Below are positions 55,694-64,000 of a stretch of 64,000 nt of DNA, piece after piece; position 1 is the stretch's first letter, and each line of letters starts with the position of its first letter. The stretch is from Microbacterium sp. SA39 (GTDB taxonomy: Bacteria > Actinomycetota > Actinomycetes > Actinomycetales > Microbacteriaceae): the NCBI RefSeq assembly GCF_000967865.1, contig NZ_JXRU01000036.1, positions 186,001 to 250,000 of the forward strand. Reading direction: 5' to 3'. The notes below the pieces were generated by a model. That model was given only the letters and a program-made list of their open reading frames with translations, was not told the origin of the DNA and did no database searches. The translations under genes were made by a program, and so were the position numbers.

Positions 55694-56503
55694 TCAGACG
55701 CCGACGCGGCGGCCGGTGAGCTTCTCGGCGCGGCGGTCGGAATTCTCCAGCGCGCGACGCTCGCGTTCTCGGCGCAGCACGGTGATGCCCACCAGCACCG
55801 CCTCCGGATGCGCGGGTGGCATCGGTGACACGTACGGCGTCGCTTCGGTGAGCAGGTCGTGCGCGACCCGCGCGCGTGCCGTCGGCACCATGCGCGGTGC
55901 GCTCTGCAGGAACTGCGAGATGCGTCGCGCCAGTCGGTCGGGCAGTCGCGCGACGTCGGCGATCTGCGCCCAGCCGGTGAGTTCCGGCGGAAGCACCGGC
56001 ACGAGCGGGATGAGCCGCGGCGTACGTACACGCTGGCTGTAGGTGCCGGCGACGAGGTCGCCCAGGCGCTGAGAGCGCGAGTTGAAGGCGCCGGTGAGCA
56101 CCGCGATGCCCCCGAACGTGGCGTAGATCTCCAGCACCCCCAGCAGAGCGCGGATGAATGCGTGCCGGAATCCCGCGGCACCGCCGTCGACGCGTACGAT
56201 CCGACCGCCGACCGCGAGCTTGCCGAGGCTCCGCCCCTTCATCGCGACCTCGACCGTGATCGGCAGCACGACGAAGCTGACCACGAGCGCAGCGACCGTC
56301 GCGATGCGGTCGGTGGCGTCGTTCAGGATGCCGGCGTCGAGCAGCCAGATGCGCAGGAACAGCCAGAGGATGAAGACCGCGAAGCCGAGCAGCATGTCGA
56401 TCAGGGCACCGAGCGCGCGGAGCAGGAAGCCGACCGGCTGCACGTCGATCGCGACGGCTTCGCCGGAGAGGACCTCGTCGGAGGCATCGATCGGGACGGA
56501 CAT
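55694..56503 (-). CDS. RDD family membrane protein
   Basis: 269 residues. The RDD domain covers residues 15-160: VGFLLRALGALIDMLLG with the conserved Arg and Asp, two helices, and GRSLGKLAVGGRIVRVDGG. The C-terminal 110 residues are basic and soluble. RDD proteins are membrane proteins of uncertain (possibly transport) role. ATG 56503 overlaps the ATG at 56502 of the other strand; the intervening 16 bases hold both promoters. It ends near the ahcY terminator. Confidence 0.85.
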   Translation of the reverse strand: MSVPIDASDEVLSGEAVAIDVQPVGFLLRALGALIDMLLGFAVFILWLFLRIWLLDAGILNDATDRIATVAALVVSFVVLPITVEVAMKGRSLGKLAVGGRIVRVDGGAAGFRHAFIRALLGVLEIYATFGGIAVLTGAFNSRSQRLGDLVAGTYSQRVRTPRLIPLVPVLPPELTGWAQIADVARLPDRLARRISQFLQSAPRMVPTARARVAHDLLTEATPYVSPMPPAHPEAVLVGITVLRRERERRALENSDRRAEKLTGRRVGV

Positions 56504-56506
56504 GAG

Positions 56507-56512
56507 TACAGT
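56507..56512 (+). promoter_or_regulatory. -10 box (TACAGT), leaderless start of SpoIIM-like gene; overlaps RDD promoter
   Basis: TACAGT ends seven bases before GTG 56520. On the opposite strand TACTGT (56513-56508) lies four bases before the RDD start, so both -10 elements occupy the same bases. Confidence 0.5.
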
Positions 56513-56519
56513 AAATCAG

Positions 56520-57512
56520 GTGGATGCCGATGCCCTGTCTGATGCACGCCGCGCCGAATGGGAACGGCTCGACGAGCTGAGCCGAGCCCGGCTCGACGGC
56601 GCGGGCGTCGATGAGCTGATCGTCCGATACCGCGCGGCATCCGCTGATCTCGCCGAGCTGAAGACCTCGGTGGGGGAGTCGCCGCAGGGGGCGTACCTCT
56701 CCACGATCCTCGTGCGTGCCCGGCTGCGCCTGACGGGAGCATCCGACAGCATCCTGACGCAGACCGCGCGATTCTTCAGCCTGCAGCTGCCTGCGGCGCT
56801 GTACCGGCTGCGCTGGACCACCCTGATCATCGCCGCGGCCTTCATCGCGATCGGGGTCGGGACTGCCGCGTGGATCGCGAGCGACCCCGCCCTCATCGCG
56901 ACGCTCGGCCCCCCGGATGCACTCGAGCAGTACGCCGACGAGAGCTTCACGGGCTACTACACGGAGAACCCCGCTGCCGAGTTCATGGGGATGGTCTGGA
57001 CGAACAACGCCTGGATCGCGATGCAGTGCGTCCTCTTCGGCGTGACCGGAATCTGGCCGATCTCGATGATCGTGCAGAACGCGATGGGCCTCGGAGTCTC
57101 CGGTGCGGTGATGGTCGCCTACGACAAGGCCGACATCATGTTGCTGTACATCCTCCCGCACGGCATGCTCGAACTCACCTGCATCTTCGTGGCAGCGGCC
57201 GCGGGGCTGCACATCTTCTGGGCCTGGGTGGCGCCGGGTGCGCGATCCCGCGGGGAGGCGCTCGCCGAAGAGGGCAGGTCACTCGCGACGGTCGCGATCG
57301 GTCTGGTGTTCGCGCTCTTCCTCGCCGGACTGGTCGAAGGCTTCGTCACCGGCTGGTCCCTGCCCTGGCCGGTCAAGATCGGCATCGGCGCGGCAGCACT
57401 CGCCGTGTTCCTGATCTACATGCTGGTGATCGGCGGCCGTGCCCATCGCCGTGGCGCCCGCGGCGATCTGGTGGAGTACGAGGCCGGCACGCCGCGTCTT
57501 GTCGCCGGCTGA
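56520..57512 (+). CDS. Stage II sporulation protein M (SpoIIM)-like membrane protein
   Basis: 330 residues. The DUF95/SpoIIM domain: a soluble helical N-terminus with ELIVRYRAASADLAELK, then about six helices from residue 90, including FMGMVWTNNAWIAMQCVLFGVTGIWP and ILPHGMLELTCIFVAAAAGL. The organism is not expected to sporulate; in actinobacteria this gene regularly neighbours RDD, DUF58 and MoxR genes and its role is unknown. GTG 56520 is preferred over ATG 56502 because TACAGT ends seven bases before it. Confidence 0.85.
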   Translation: MDADALSDARRAEWERLDELSRARLDGAGVDELIVRYRAASADLAELKTSVGESPQGAYLSTILVRARLRLTGASDSILTQTARFFSLQLPAALYRLRWTTLIIAAAFIAIGVGTAAWIASDPALIATLGPPDALEQYADESFTGYYTENPAAEFMGMVWTNNAWIAMQCVLFGVTGIWPISMIVQNAMGLGVSGAVMVAYDKADIMLLYILPHGMLELTCIFVAAAAGLHIFWAWVAPGARSRGEALAEEGRSLATVAIGLVFALFLAGLVEGFVTGWSLPWPVKIGIGAAALAVFLIYMLVIGGRAHRRGARGDLVEYEAGTPRLVAG

Positions 57513-57527
57513 GCTCGATCCGATCGG

Positions 57528-58835
57528 TCAGAGCCGCCCGGCGGCCTTCAGCTCGAGATAGCGGTCGGCGATGCGCGGCGGAAGATCTTCCGGGTCGGCG
57601 GCGATGGCCTCGCCTCCCGCACGCCTGATCGCGTCCGCGACGTTCTCCGCATCTCGCAGGGTGCGCTCTGCGGCTGCGGCGAGGTAGATCTCCTCGCGCG
57701 AACCGCGCTGCCGGGCGAGGCTTGCGATGTCGTCGTCGGTCACCGACCCGACGAGCACGGTCGTCGCCCGCGATGCGTTCGGGAAGGCGCCGAGGAACGC
57801 TCTCGCCGATTCCGCCGCGTCCTGCGCGGTCAGCACCACGATGAGCGACGGACGGGTGGTGAGCGCCCGCACCGCGCCGAACGCGCCGGGCCAGTCGGTG
57901 TCGACCAGGCGTGCGTGCACCGGGGCCATCGCATCCGTCATCGCAGGGAGCAGCGCGGCGCCGTCGACCCCGGTCACACGACCGCGCACCACGCGGTCGT
58001 ACATCAGCAGGTGCACATGGTCCCCGGCGCGCGAGGCGAGGGCGGCGAGCAGCAGTGCCGCCTCGAGCGAGGCGTCCACGCGGGTGCCGTCGCCGACGCG
58101 TGCTGCTGCCGTGCGTCCTGTGTCGATGATGATGACCACGTGGCGGTCGCGCTCGGGCCGCCACGTCCGCAGCATGGTGGTGCCGGCACGCGCAGTGGCA
58201 CGCCAGTCGATCGAGCGCACGTCGTCGCCGCGGACGTATTCGCGCAGGGAGTCGAACTCCGTCCCCTGGCCGCGCACCTGAATGCTGGTGTTGCCGTCGA
58301 GTTCGCGCAGGCGTGCCAGTCGAGACGGGAGATGCTTGCGCGATGAGAATGCCGGGAGCACGCGGATCGCACCGCGCACCCGGTGCCGTGCCTGGCGCCC
58401 GGCCAGACCGAGCGGACCGCGGGAGCGGATCACGACGAACTCGCTCACCAGCTCGCCCCGGCGCCGAGGAAGCAGCGGGATGGCGACGCGTGCCCGTTCG
58501 CCAGGAGGGATGCTGAGCCGCTGGCGCTCCGCTGATGCACCGGCCGTGGGCTGCCAGGCGTCGCGGATCACCGCGTGCAGCATCCGTGAGCCGTGATTCT
58601 GCAGAGCGACGCTCACCGGCACCGGCTCGCCCATGCGCGAGCGCTTCGGCACCCGACGAGTCACCGTCACAGCTCGCGGGCTCGCGGCGAGGGCGACGTC
58701 CAGGCCCGTGAGCAGCACGCACAGCGCGATCCATCCGCCGAACAGTGCATACGCCGGATAGCCCGCGAGCCCTCCGATGACGAGCGGGACCACCCCCACG
58801 GCGAGGGCGACGGCGAGACGGCCGGTGACGAACAC
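57528..58835 (-). CDS. DUF58 domain-containing protein
   Basis: 435 residues. Two N-terminal helices (about residues 5-47) are followed by a beta-sandwich and the DUF58 domain: VRGQGTEFDSLREYVRGDDVRSIDWRATAR (about 188-217) and a von Willebrand A-like fold with VIIIDTGRTAAARVGD carrying a D-x-S/G-type metal site. Such proteins act with MoxR ATPases. The GTG start directly abuts the MoxR stop (TAG-GTG), so they are co-translated. Confidence 0.88.
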   Translation of the reverse strand: MFVTGRLAVALAVGVVPLVIGGLAGYPAYALFGGWIALCVLLTGLDVALAASPRAVTVTRRVPKRSRMGEPVPVSVALQNHGSRMLHAVIRDAWQPTAGASAERQRLSIPPGERARVAIPLLPRRRGELVSEFVVIRSRGPLGLAGRQARHRVRGAIRVLPAFSSRKHLPSRLARLRELDGNTSIQVRGQGTEFDSLREYVRGDDVRSIDWRATARAGTTMLRTWRPERDRHVVIIIDTGRTAAARVGDGTRVDASLEAALLLAALASRAGDHVHLLMYDRVVRGRVTGVDGAALLPAMTDAMAPVHARLVDTDWPGAFGAVRALTTRPSLIVVLTAQDAAESARAFLGAFPNASRATTVLVGSVTDDDIASLARQRGSREEIYLAAAAERTLRDAENVADAIRRAGGEAIAADPEDLPPRIADRYLELKAAGRL

Positions 58836-59807
58836 CTAGATCGGTACCCTGGTCTGCTGCACGACCGAGGTGAGCACGGCGTCCGCCGATACGCCCTCCA
58901 TCTGCGCGTCGGGTCGCAGCTGCAGGCGGTGGCGCCACACCGGCACCAGCATGGTCTGCACGTGATCCGGCGTCACGGCCGTCGAGGCGTTGAGCCAGGC
59001 CCACGCCTTCGCGGCGGCGAGCAGGCCGGTCGAGGCGCGAGGACTCGCGCCGAGCTCGACCGACGGCGACTGACGGGTCGCTCTCGCGAGATCGACGACG
59101 TAGCCGAGCACGTCGTCAGTGACCTCGACGCGTCCTGCGGCCTCCTGCGCCGCACGGATCTCGTCCGCGGTCACCACGGCCTCCACGCCGGTGAGCTCTC
59201 GCGGCGAGAAGCCCTCGGCGTGCCGGCGCAGCACAGCCACCTCGGCATCGCGTTCCGGCATGCCCACGACGAGCTTCATCAGGAAGCGGTCGAGCTGGGC
59301 CTCGGGGAGCGTGTACGTGCCCTCGTGCTCGATGGGGTTCTGCGTCGCAGCCACGAGGAAGGGATCCGGCAGCGGACGGCTGGCGCCGTCTGCGGAGACC
59401 TGGCGCTCCTCCATCGCCTCGAGGAGCGCCGCCTGGGTCTTCGGGGGCGTGCGGTTGATCTCGTCGGCGAGGAGGATGTGCGTGAACACGGGACCGGCGC
59501 GGAAGTCGAACTCGCCGGTGCGCGCGTCGTACACGAGCGATCCGGTGACGTCGCCGGGCATCAGGTCGGGCGTGAACTGCACGCGCTTCGTGTCGAGACC
59601 GAGAGCACGGGCGAACGAGCGGACGACGAGGGTCTTCGCGACCCCGGGAACACCCTCGAGAAGCACATGGCCACGGGCGAGCAGCGAGACGAGCAGGCCC
59701 GTCACCGTTCCGGCCTGTCCGACGACCGCCTTGTCGACCTCGGTGCGCACGCGGTGCATGGCCTGACGCAGTGCGGCGTCGTCGGCGGGATGGTTGTCAA
59801 CGGTCAC
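58836..59807 (-). CDS. MoxR family AAA+ ATPase
   Basis: 323 residues. Walker A GVPGVAKT (52-59), Walker B ILLADEINR, sensor 1 in VAATQNPIEHEGTYTLPEAQLDRF (with the arginine finger region), and a C-terminal lid. MoxR ATPases are chaperone-like and work on partner proteins with vWA domains, here probably the DUF58 protein. GTG 59807 has GAGGG about seven bases upstream. Confidence 0.93.
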   Translation of the reverse strand: MTVDNHPADDAALRQAMHRVRTEVDKAVVGQAGTVTGLLVSLLARGHVLLEGVPGVAKTLVVRSFARALGLDTKRVQFTPDLMPGDVTGSLVYDARTGEFDFRAGPVFTHILLADEINRTPPKTQAALLEAMEERQVSADGASRPLPDPFLVAATQNPIEHEGTYTLPEAQLDRFLMKLVVGMPERDAEVAVLRRHAEGFSPRELTGVEAVVTADEIRAAQEAAGRVEVTDDVLGYVVDLARATRQSPSVELGASPRASTGLLAAAKAWAWLNASTAVTPDHVQTMLVPVWRHRLQLRPDAQMEGVSADAVLTSVVQQTRVPI

Positions 59808-59855
59808 GTGCGGGCCCTCGGCTTCCGTGGGATGGGTGGACGGTTCGGATTCGGG

Positions 59856-61061
59856 TCACTGCTCGCCCCTCGTGGTGCGGGTGCTCGTCTCGACGGCGGC
59901 CTCGAGATCATCCAGGCGGCGCGCGAGCTCGACCAGGGCGGCGTCGTCGGCGGGGAGCGGTCCGGCGAGGAGCGCCTGCAGGGTGCCACGCGGAATGCGC
60001 AGGCGATCGGATGCCGCGTCGGCGACCTCATCGGCGGAGGCATGCACCGCGAGTCCCAGACGGCGCGCCAGCCGGCGCTGCGCACCGTCGCGAAGTGCCT
60101 CACCGGCGTGCGGCGCGTCCGCGGCCTTGGCGGTCAGCCGCGCGCGGCCGTGCATGGTCTCGGACGCGCGTACCGTGACGGGCAGGGTCTCGGCGACGAG
60201 CGGTCCGAAGCGCTGACCGCGCCACACCGCCGCGGCGATGCCGGCGACGAGCAGCAGGAGGATCACCGGGGTGACCCAGGGCGGCGTGAGGCTGCCGAGG
60301 GTGTCGGGGGACTCGCCCTCGATGTCGGTGTCGCTGAACGACGGCACGTACCAGACGACCTTCTCGGTCTGTCCGAGCAGCGCGAGGGCAAGCGCGGCAT
60401 TGCCGTTCTCGGCGAGGTACGCGTTGCTGAAGAGCCTCGTGCCTTCGACGACGGCGACATCACGGCCGTCTCCGCCATCGTCGACGAGCACCGCGGCTCC
60501 GTCGGAATCCCCGAAGCATTCCGTCACCCCGTCCGCCGGCGAGAAGAATCGGTCAGCGCGGATCGTGCCGACCTCGGCGAACTCCGCGACGTCGCAGCCA
60601 GCCGACGCGGGGGAAGAGCTGCCGGGCGCGTTCGCGCCGATGTCCAGGACACTCAGCAGGTGGGTGCCGGACGAGAGGAAGACGACCCGATCGGCGGGCT
60701 CGAGCAGCTCGGTGAGGGCGTCGTCCGTGAGCGAATACGGGTTGGTGAGGACCAATGTGGATTCGTCGTCCACTGCCGCGCGTGCGTCGGCGCGCGATCG
60801 GTGGACCGCCACCTCGACACCCTGATCGCGCAGGATCTCGGCGAGCGCCATCGCCCCGCCGTCATCACGGCCCTCCGGATCCAGTGTCCCCATGGCGCCG
60901 GGGCCGCTCGCGCTCACCCGGAGCGCCACGAAGGCCACCAGCAGCACGAGCGCGACGACGATCGCCCACCCGACGATCGCGCGGATGCGGCGGCGGCGGG
61001 CTTCCGCGGTGGACGGCATCGTCGCCGTCTTGTCCAGAGCCGTCCGATCGGTCACGGTCAT
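59856..61061 (-). CDS. DUF4350 domain-containing membrane protein
   Basis: 401 residues. An N-terminal helix (residues 27-47), the DUF4350 domain (about 65-240: GRDDGGAMALAEILRDQGVEV, LVLTNPYSLTDDAL, a Rossmann-like region also seen in GldG-type proteins), a second helix near 260-280, and a helical C-terminal part. It overlaps the DUF4129 gene by four bases and ends 48 bases before moxR, as usual for this actinobacterial block. Function unknown. Confidence 0.85.
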   Translation of the reverse strand: MTVTDRTALDKTATMPSTAEARRRRIRAIVGWAIVVALVLLVAFVALRVSASGPGAMGTLDPEGRDDGGAMALAEILRDQGVEVAVHRSRADARAAVDDESTLVLTNPYSLTDDALTELLEPADRVVFLSSGTHLLSVLDIGANAPGSSSPASAGCDVAEFAEVGTIRADRFFSPADGVTECFGDSDGAAVLVDDGGDGRDVAVVEGTRLFSNAYLAENGNAALALALLGQTEKVVWYVPSFSDTDIEGESPDTLGSLTPPWVTPVILLLLVAGIAAAVWRGQRFGPLVAETLPVTVRASETMHGRARLTAKAADAPHAGEALRDGAQRRLARRLGLAVHASADEVADAASDRLRIPRGTLQALLAGPLPADDAALVELARRLDDLEAAVETSTRTTRGEQ

Positions 61062-61699
61062 GCGGGCACCGCCTCGAGGCGACGCGTCCGCAGCCGATCG
61101 TCGGTGGCAGCGATCTCGCGATAGCGCTCCTCGGTCGCCGGATGCCGCAGGTAGCGCACATCGTCGAACGACACCGCCGCCCGTCGCATCGCCGCGGCCT
61201 CATCGGCGAACACCGCGCTGGCTTCCCGGGCGATCGACTGAGCGGTCGCTCCGGGGGCCGGGTCGATCAGATCTCGCTCCAGCAGTCCGCGCGCGATCGC
61301 TCGGAAACGGAGGATGGTCGCCGTGTCCCAGTCGCCGTCACGCGCGCAGCGCTCGGCATCCGCTCTGAGCTGCGCGGCGCTCCGGTCGTCGCTCTCGCCG
61401 AGCAGGTCGCTCCGTGCGCGACGCACGGCGCGCGAGCTGCGCGGTCGACCCCAGATGATGAGCGCCGTGATGAGGGCTGCGACGATGATGAGGGTCACGA
61501 TGATGAGCGCCGAGGGGCCGATGTTCGCCCCGTTCTCCGCGGTGAAGAGGTCGGCGATGAACCTGCCGATGTCGCGCGCGACGAGGTCGAACCAGGTCGG
61601 CTTCGCGTCGGCATAGCGCGGGTTCGAGAGTTCTTCCTCGGCCCAGCGCCGCGCCTCGTCCCCGTCGGGAACGAACAGATCGTCGAACCGCCTGATCAT
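61058..61699 (-). CDS. DUF4129 domain-containing membrane protein
   Basis: 213 residues. One helix (about residues 65-88) separates a short N-terminus from a cytosolic DUF4129 domain with RDGDWDTATILRFRAIARGLLERDLI and ATEERYREIAATDDRLR. Similar domains occur at the C-terminus of transglutaminase-like proteins in MoxR operons. Coupled by ATGA to DUF4350 downstream and overlapping the gene upstream. Confidence 0.85.
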   Translation of the reverse strand: MIRRFDDLFVPDGDEARRWAEEELSNPRYADAKPTWFDLVARDIGRFIADLFTAENGANIGPSALIIVTLIIVAALITALIIWGRPRSSRAVRRARSDLLGESDDRSAAQLRADAERCARDGDWDTATILRFRAIARGLLERDLIDPAPGATAQSIAREASAVFADEAAAMRRAAVSFDDVRYLRHPATEERYREIAATDDRLRTRRLEAVPA

Positions 61700-63105
61700 G
61701 CCGTGCCGTCACCGCTGCCCGGTGCTGCCCAGCCGCTCTCGGTGGGCGGGGCCCAGGGGCTGTCGGTCGGCGGGACCGGCGCCGCCGGCTGTACCGGGGG
61801 AGCAGGAGGCGGCGGCGGCGAGTACCCCGCGGGGGGCGCATACGGCTGCGGCGGCTGCGGCGCGGCGGGCGGGTAGGGCTGACCGGCATACGGCGGAAGG
61901 CCGCCGGGCTGTGCCGCGTACGGCTGCGGCGGGTACTCCGGTGACGCCTGGGCGTACTGCTGCGCGCCGTACTGCGGGTACCCGTAAGCCTGCGTCATCA
62001 TCACGTGCTCCGGCACCTGGCGGGGTGGCGGGGCACTCGTCACGGCCCGCGAAGGGTCGACCGCGAAGGGGTCGCCGAGCTGCTCTTCTGCCCATCCGAG
62101 CTCCCGGCGCTCCACGTGTGAGATCAGGGTCTGGTCGAGCCCCTCGTATCGCATGCGGCAGTCGAGGTAAACCAGTGCAGAGCCCGTGCTCTGCACGACC
62201 AGGGTGATCGCCTGCAGCACGAGAAGCAGGATCTGGGGTGCGATCAGGGTCAGCACGAAGCCGATGGCGGCGCTCGGATCCTCCGCACCGGTGGGAGCGA
62301 CGACGGTGCCGAGCAGGGAGCTCAGCATCGCCACGGGGAAGCTCACGACCTGCATCGCCAGCCCCATGATCGCGCCGATCAGGAAGGTCACCCCGAACGC
62401 GACCCAGAACCTGCCGCGGGTGAGACGCCACGAGCGCACGAACGCCTCGCGGAACCGGGCGCCCTCGAGAACGAGGATCGAAGGCACTAGCAGCAGCTTC
62501 GTGGTGAGCCACACGACCAGCGGGATCGAAGCCAGGCCGATGAGGATGACCACGAGCACGACGACGCCGATCAACTCGACGCTCCCGCCCAGTCCACCGG
62601 CGATGAACGCGCCGACGATGAGCGCGATGACCAGGAAGAGACCGAACACGGCGAGCACGGAAAGGGAAGCGAATCCGGCGAGCCGCCAGAACGCCGGTGC
62701 CATCCGGCGCCACAGCATCCCGAGCGTCGCCTTCACACCGATCGACGCGTAGCCGATCTCGGCGGCGACGACGCCCTGCATCATGGCCGTGAATGCGATG
62801 GACGCCAGACCGACCGCGAGGGCCGCGATGACGTTGATCGCGACCGTGCCGGCGAGCACGGCCTCGAAGTCGGGGGAAGACGGTGTCAGCGTCTGCAGTC
62901 GGGAGATCGTGGTGAACAGCACAACGCCCATGACTCCTGCGGTCGCGATGACGACGACGAGCTGGATCACGACCGCGAAGCCGAACAGCACCTTCGGGTT
63001 GTGCCGGAGGGCGGCGAACGCCTTGCCGAGCAGCATGCCGAAGGTCAGTGGGTGAAGAGGGATCACGCCCTTCTTCGGGGCAGGGGTCCATGTCGCACCG
63101 CTCAC
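61696..63105 (-). CDS. Multi-pass membrane protein with Pro/Gln/Tyr-rich tail (glycerophosphodiesterase membrane-domain-like)
   Basis: 469 residues. PLTFGMLLGKAFAALRHNPKVLFG starts a domain of about six helices (residues 15-310) like the membrane domain found in GDPD-associated and DUF7847-like proteins. The last 120 residues are low-complexity Pro/Gln/Tyr/Ala. GTG 63105 has GGAGG seven bases upstream, better than ATG 63132. Upstream of DUF4129 by a 4-base overlap, it is the first gene of the block ending at DUF58, and divergent from mtrA. Confidence 0.78.
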   Translation of the reverse strand: MSGATWTPAPKKGVIPLHPLTFGMLLGKAFAALRHNPKVLFGFAVVIQLVVVIATAGVMGVVLFTTISRLQTLTPSSPDFEAVLAGTVAINVIAALAVGLASIAFTAMMQGVVAAEIGYASIGVKATLGMLWRRMAPAFWRLAGFASLSVLAVFGLFLVIALIVGAFIAGGLGGSVELIGVVVLVVILIGLASIPLVVWLTTKLLLVPSILVLEGARFREAFVRSWRLTRGRFWVAFGVTFLIGAIMGLAMQVVSFPVAMLSSLLGTVVAPTGAEDPSAAIGFVLTLIAPQILLLVLQAITLVVQSTGSALVYLDCRMRYEGLDQTLISHVERRELGWAEEQLGDPFAVDPSRAVTSAPPPRQVPEHVMMTQAYGYPQYGAQQYAQASPEYPPQPYAAQPGGLPPYAGQPYPPAAPQPPQPYAPPAGYSPPPPPAPPVQPAAPVPPTDSPWAPPTESGWAAPGSGDGTA

Positions 63106-63188
63106 AGCACTCCCTCCATCGTGCGCTCCCATCGTGTCATATCCCCGTCGGTGGTGCGCAGACCTGCGGACGGCGGGACTCGGTGCCA

Positions 63189-63194
63189 TAAGGT
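63189..63194 (+). promoter_or_regulatory. -10 box (TAAGGT), leaderless start of mtrA
   Basis: TAAGGT ends seven bases before ATG 63202; no Shine-Dalgarno. Confidence 0.5.
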
Positions 63195-63201
63195 AACAGT
63201 T

Positions 63202-63882
63202 ATGACCTCACGCATTCTTGTGGTCGACGACGACACCGCGCTCGCCGAGATGATCGGCATCGTGCTGCGCACGGAGGGTTTCGAGCCGGTGTTCTGCGCC
63301 GATGGGGCCCGTGCGGTCGACGAGTGGCGCACGCAGCGCCCCGACCTGGTGCTGCTCGACCTCATGCTCCCCGGTATGGACGGCATCGAGATCTGCACGC
63401 GCATCCGCGCCGAATCGGGCGTCCCTATCCTCATGCTGACCGCGCGCAGCGACACCGCCGATGTCGTGCGGGGCCTCGAGGTCGGGGCGGACGACTACAT
63501 GGTGAAGCCCTTCAACCCGAAGGAGCTCGTGGCTCGCATCCGGACGCGCCTGCGTCCGACGCCGCAGACTTCGAGCGAGCAGCTGAAGGTCGGCGACCTC
63601 ACGATCGACGTCGATGCGCACGAGGTCCGCCGCGGCACAGCGCCGATCGCTCTCACGCCGCTGGAGTTCCAGCTGCTCGTCGCCCTGGCATCCAAGCCGC
63701 AGCAGGTCTTCTCGCGGGAGATGCTCCTCGAGCAGGTCTGGGGCTATCACTACAAGGCAGACACTCGGCTCGTGAACGTCCATGTGCAGCGGCTGCGCGC
63801 GAAGGTCGAGCTGGACCCCGACAATCCCAAGATCGTGATGACTGTGCGCGGCGTGGGCTATCGCGCCGGGAGCGTCGGCTAG
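63202..63882 (+). CDS. mtrA: Response regulator MtrA (OmpR family)
   Basis: 226 residues. Receiver domain with acidic pocket DDD (9-11), phospho-acceptor Asp53 (LLDLMLPGMDG), Thr in MLTARSD and Lys in VKPF; C-terminal winged helix with LTPLEFQLLVALASKPQQVFSREMLLEQVWGYHYKADTRLVNVHVQRLR. MtrA regulates cell division and wall-hydrolase genes, so it is well placed next to wall-glycan genes. ATG 63202 follows a TAAGGT box by seven bases. The sensor kinase gene follows. Confidence 0.95.
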   Translation: MTSRILVVDDDTALAEMIGIVLRTEGFEPVFCADGARAVDEWRTQRPDLVLLDLMLPGMDGIEICTRIRAESGVPILMLTARSDTADVVRGLEVGADDYMVKPFNPKELVARIRTRLRPTPQTSSEQLKVGDLTIDVDAHEVRRGTAPIALTPLEFQLLVALASKPQQVFSREMLLEQVWGYHYKADTRLVNVHVQRLRAKVELDPDNPKIVMTVRGVGYRAGSVG

Positions 63883-63889
63883 GCGCACG

Positions 63890-64000
63890 ATGGCCGCGAC
63901 GACAGCGACCACCACGGCCGTCGCTGTCCTGCGCGACTGGCGCGGCTGGCCGACCGTGCTCTCGGCGCTCTGGCGGCGCTCGCTGCGGTTCCGCACCCTG
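63890..64000 (+). CDS. mtrB: Sensor histidine kinase MtrB, N-terminal start (partial)
   Basis: ATG 63890 opens a frame that is still open at the window end (37 codons). It starts MAATTATTTAVAVLRDW and continues with ALWRRSLRFRTL, the usual membrane-entry segment of MtrB before its first helix. It follows mtrA by seven bases, the conserved mtrAB order. The kinase domains lie outside the window. Confidence 0.75.
   Translation, partial: MAATTATTTAVAVLRDWRGWPTVLSALWRRSLRFRTL

Overview
The window is very GC-rich, densely packed actinobacterial chromosome. Gene content (WhiB regulator, MtrA/MtrB, DUF3499, GlfT2-type galactofuranosyltransferase, many GTG starts and 4-base stop/start overlaps) points to Microbacteriaceae, most likely Microbacterium or a close relative. 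I see no rRNA, tRNA, CRISPR array, insertion sequence, integrase or plasmid gene. No gap between genes exceeds 300 bases.

Layout. 1-5558: end of a CDP-glycerol glycerophosphotransferase-like gene, then birA, a PH-domain membrane protein, purK, purE and an LCP ligase, closed by two hairpins. 5719-11952: a LAXTG-anchored surface protein, a DUF4012 protein, a glycosyltransferase and a secreted FG-GAP repeat protein. 12024-44153: a roughly 32-kb surface-polysaccharide region. It holds two Wzm/Wzt-type ABC exporters, one PglK-like ABC exporter, about ten glycosyltransferases, several large unknown membrane proteins, two O-antigen-ligase-like proteins, and enzymes for nucleotide sugars (UDP-diacetamido-uronic acid type; UDP-Gal and UDP-Galf). 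44223-64000: conserved actinobacterial core: manA, whiB2, a giant GT2 membrane protein, DUF5719, a zincin-like protein, DUF3499, a HlyD/LolD/MacB-type exporter, ahcY, an RDD / SpoIIM / DUF58 / MoxR / DUF4350 / DUF4129 block, mtrA and the start of mtrB.

How it fits together (inference). Nucleotide sugars are made in the cytosol (GalE, Glf, nucleotide-sugar dehydrogenase, Gfo/Idh/MocA dehydrogenase, DegT aminotransferase, hexapeptide acetyltransferase, ManA). Glycosyltransferases assemble them on a lipid carrier. The ABC systems export the chains, and the ligase-like and LCP proteins attach or polymerise them at the wall. The glf - wzm - wzt - GlfT1-like - glfT2 - galE segment resembles a galactofuranan synthesis and export locus.

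A striking regulatory pattern is that at least 16 genes here have a TANNNT-like -10 hexamer ending exactly 6 or 7 bases before the start codon and no Shine-Dalgarno, as expected for leaderless mRNAs. One such start seems to drive a 9-codon leader peptide whose stop abuts the first ABC permease. Two others use the upstream gene's stop codon as part of the -10 box.
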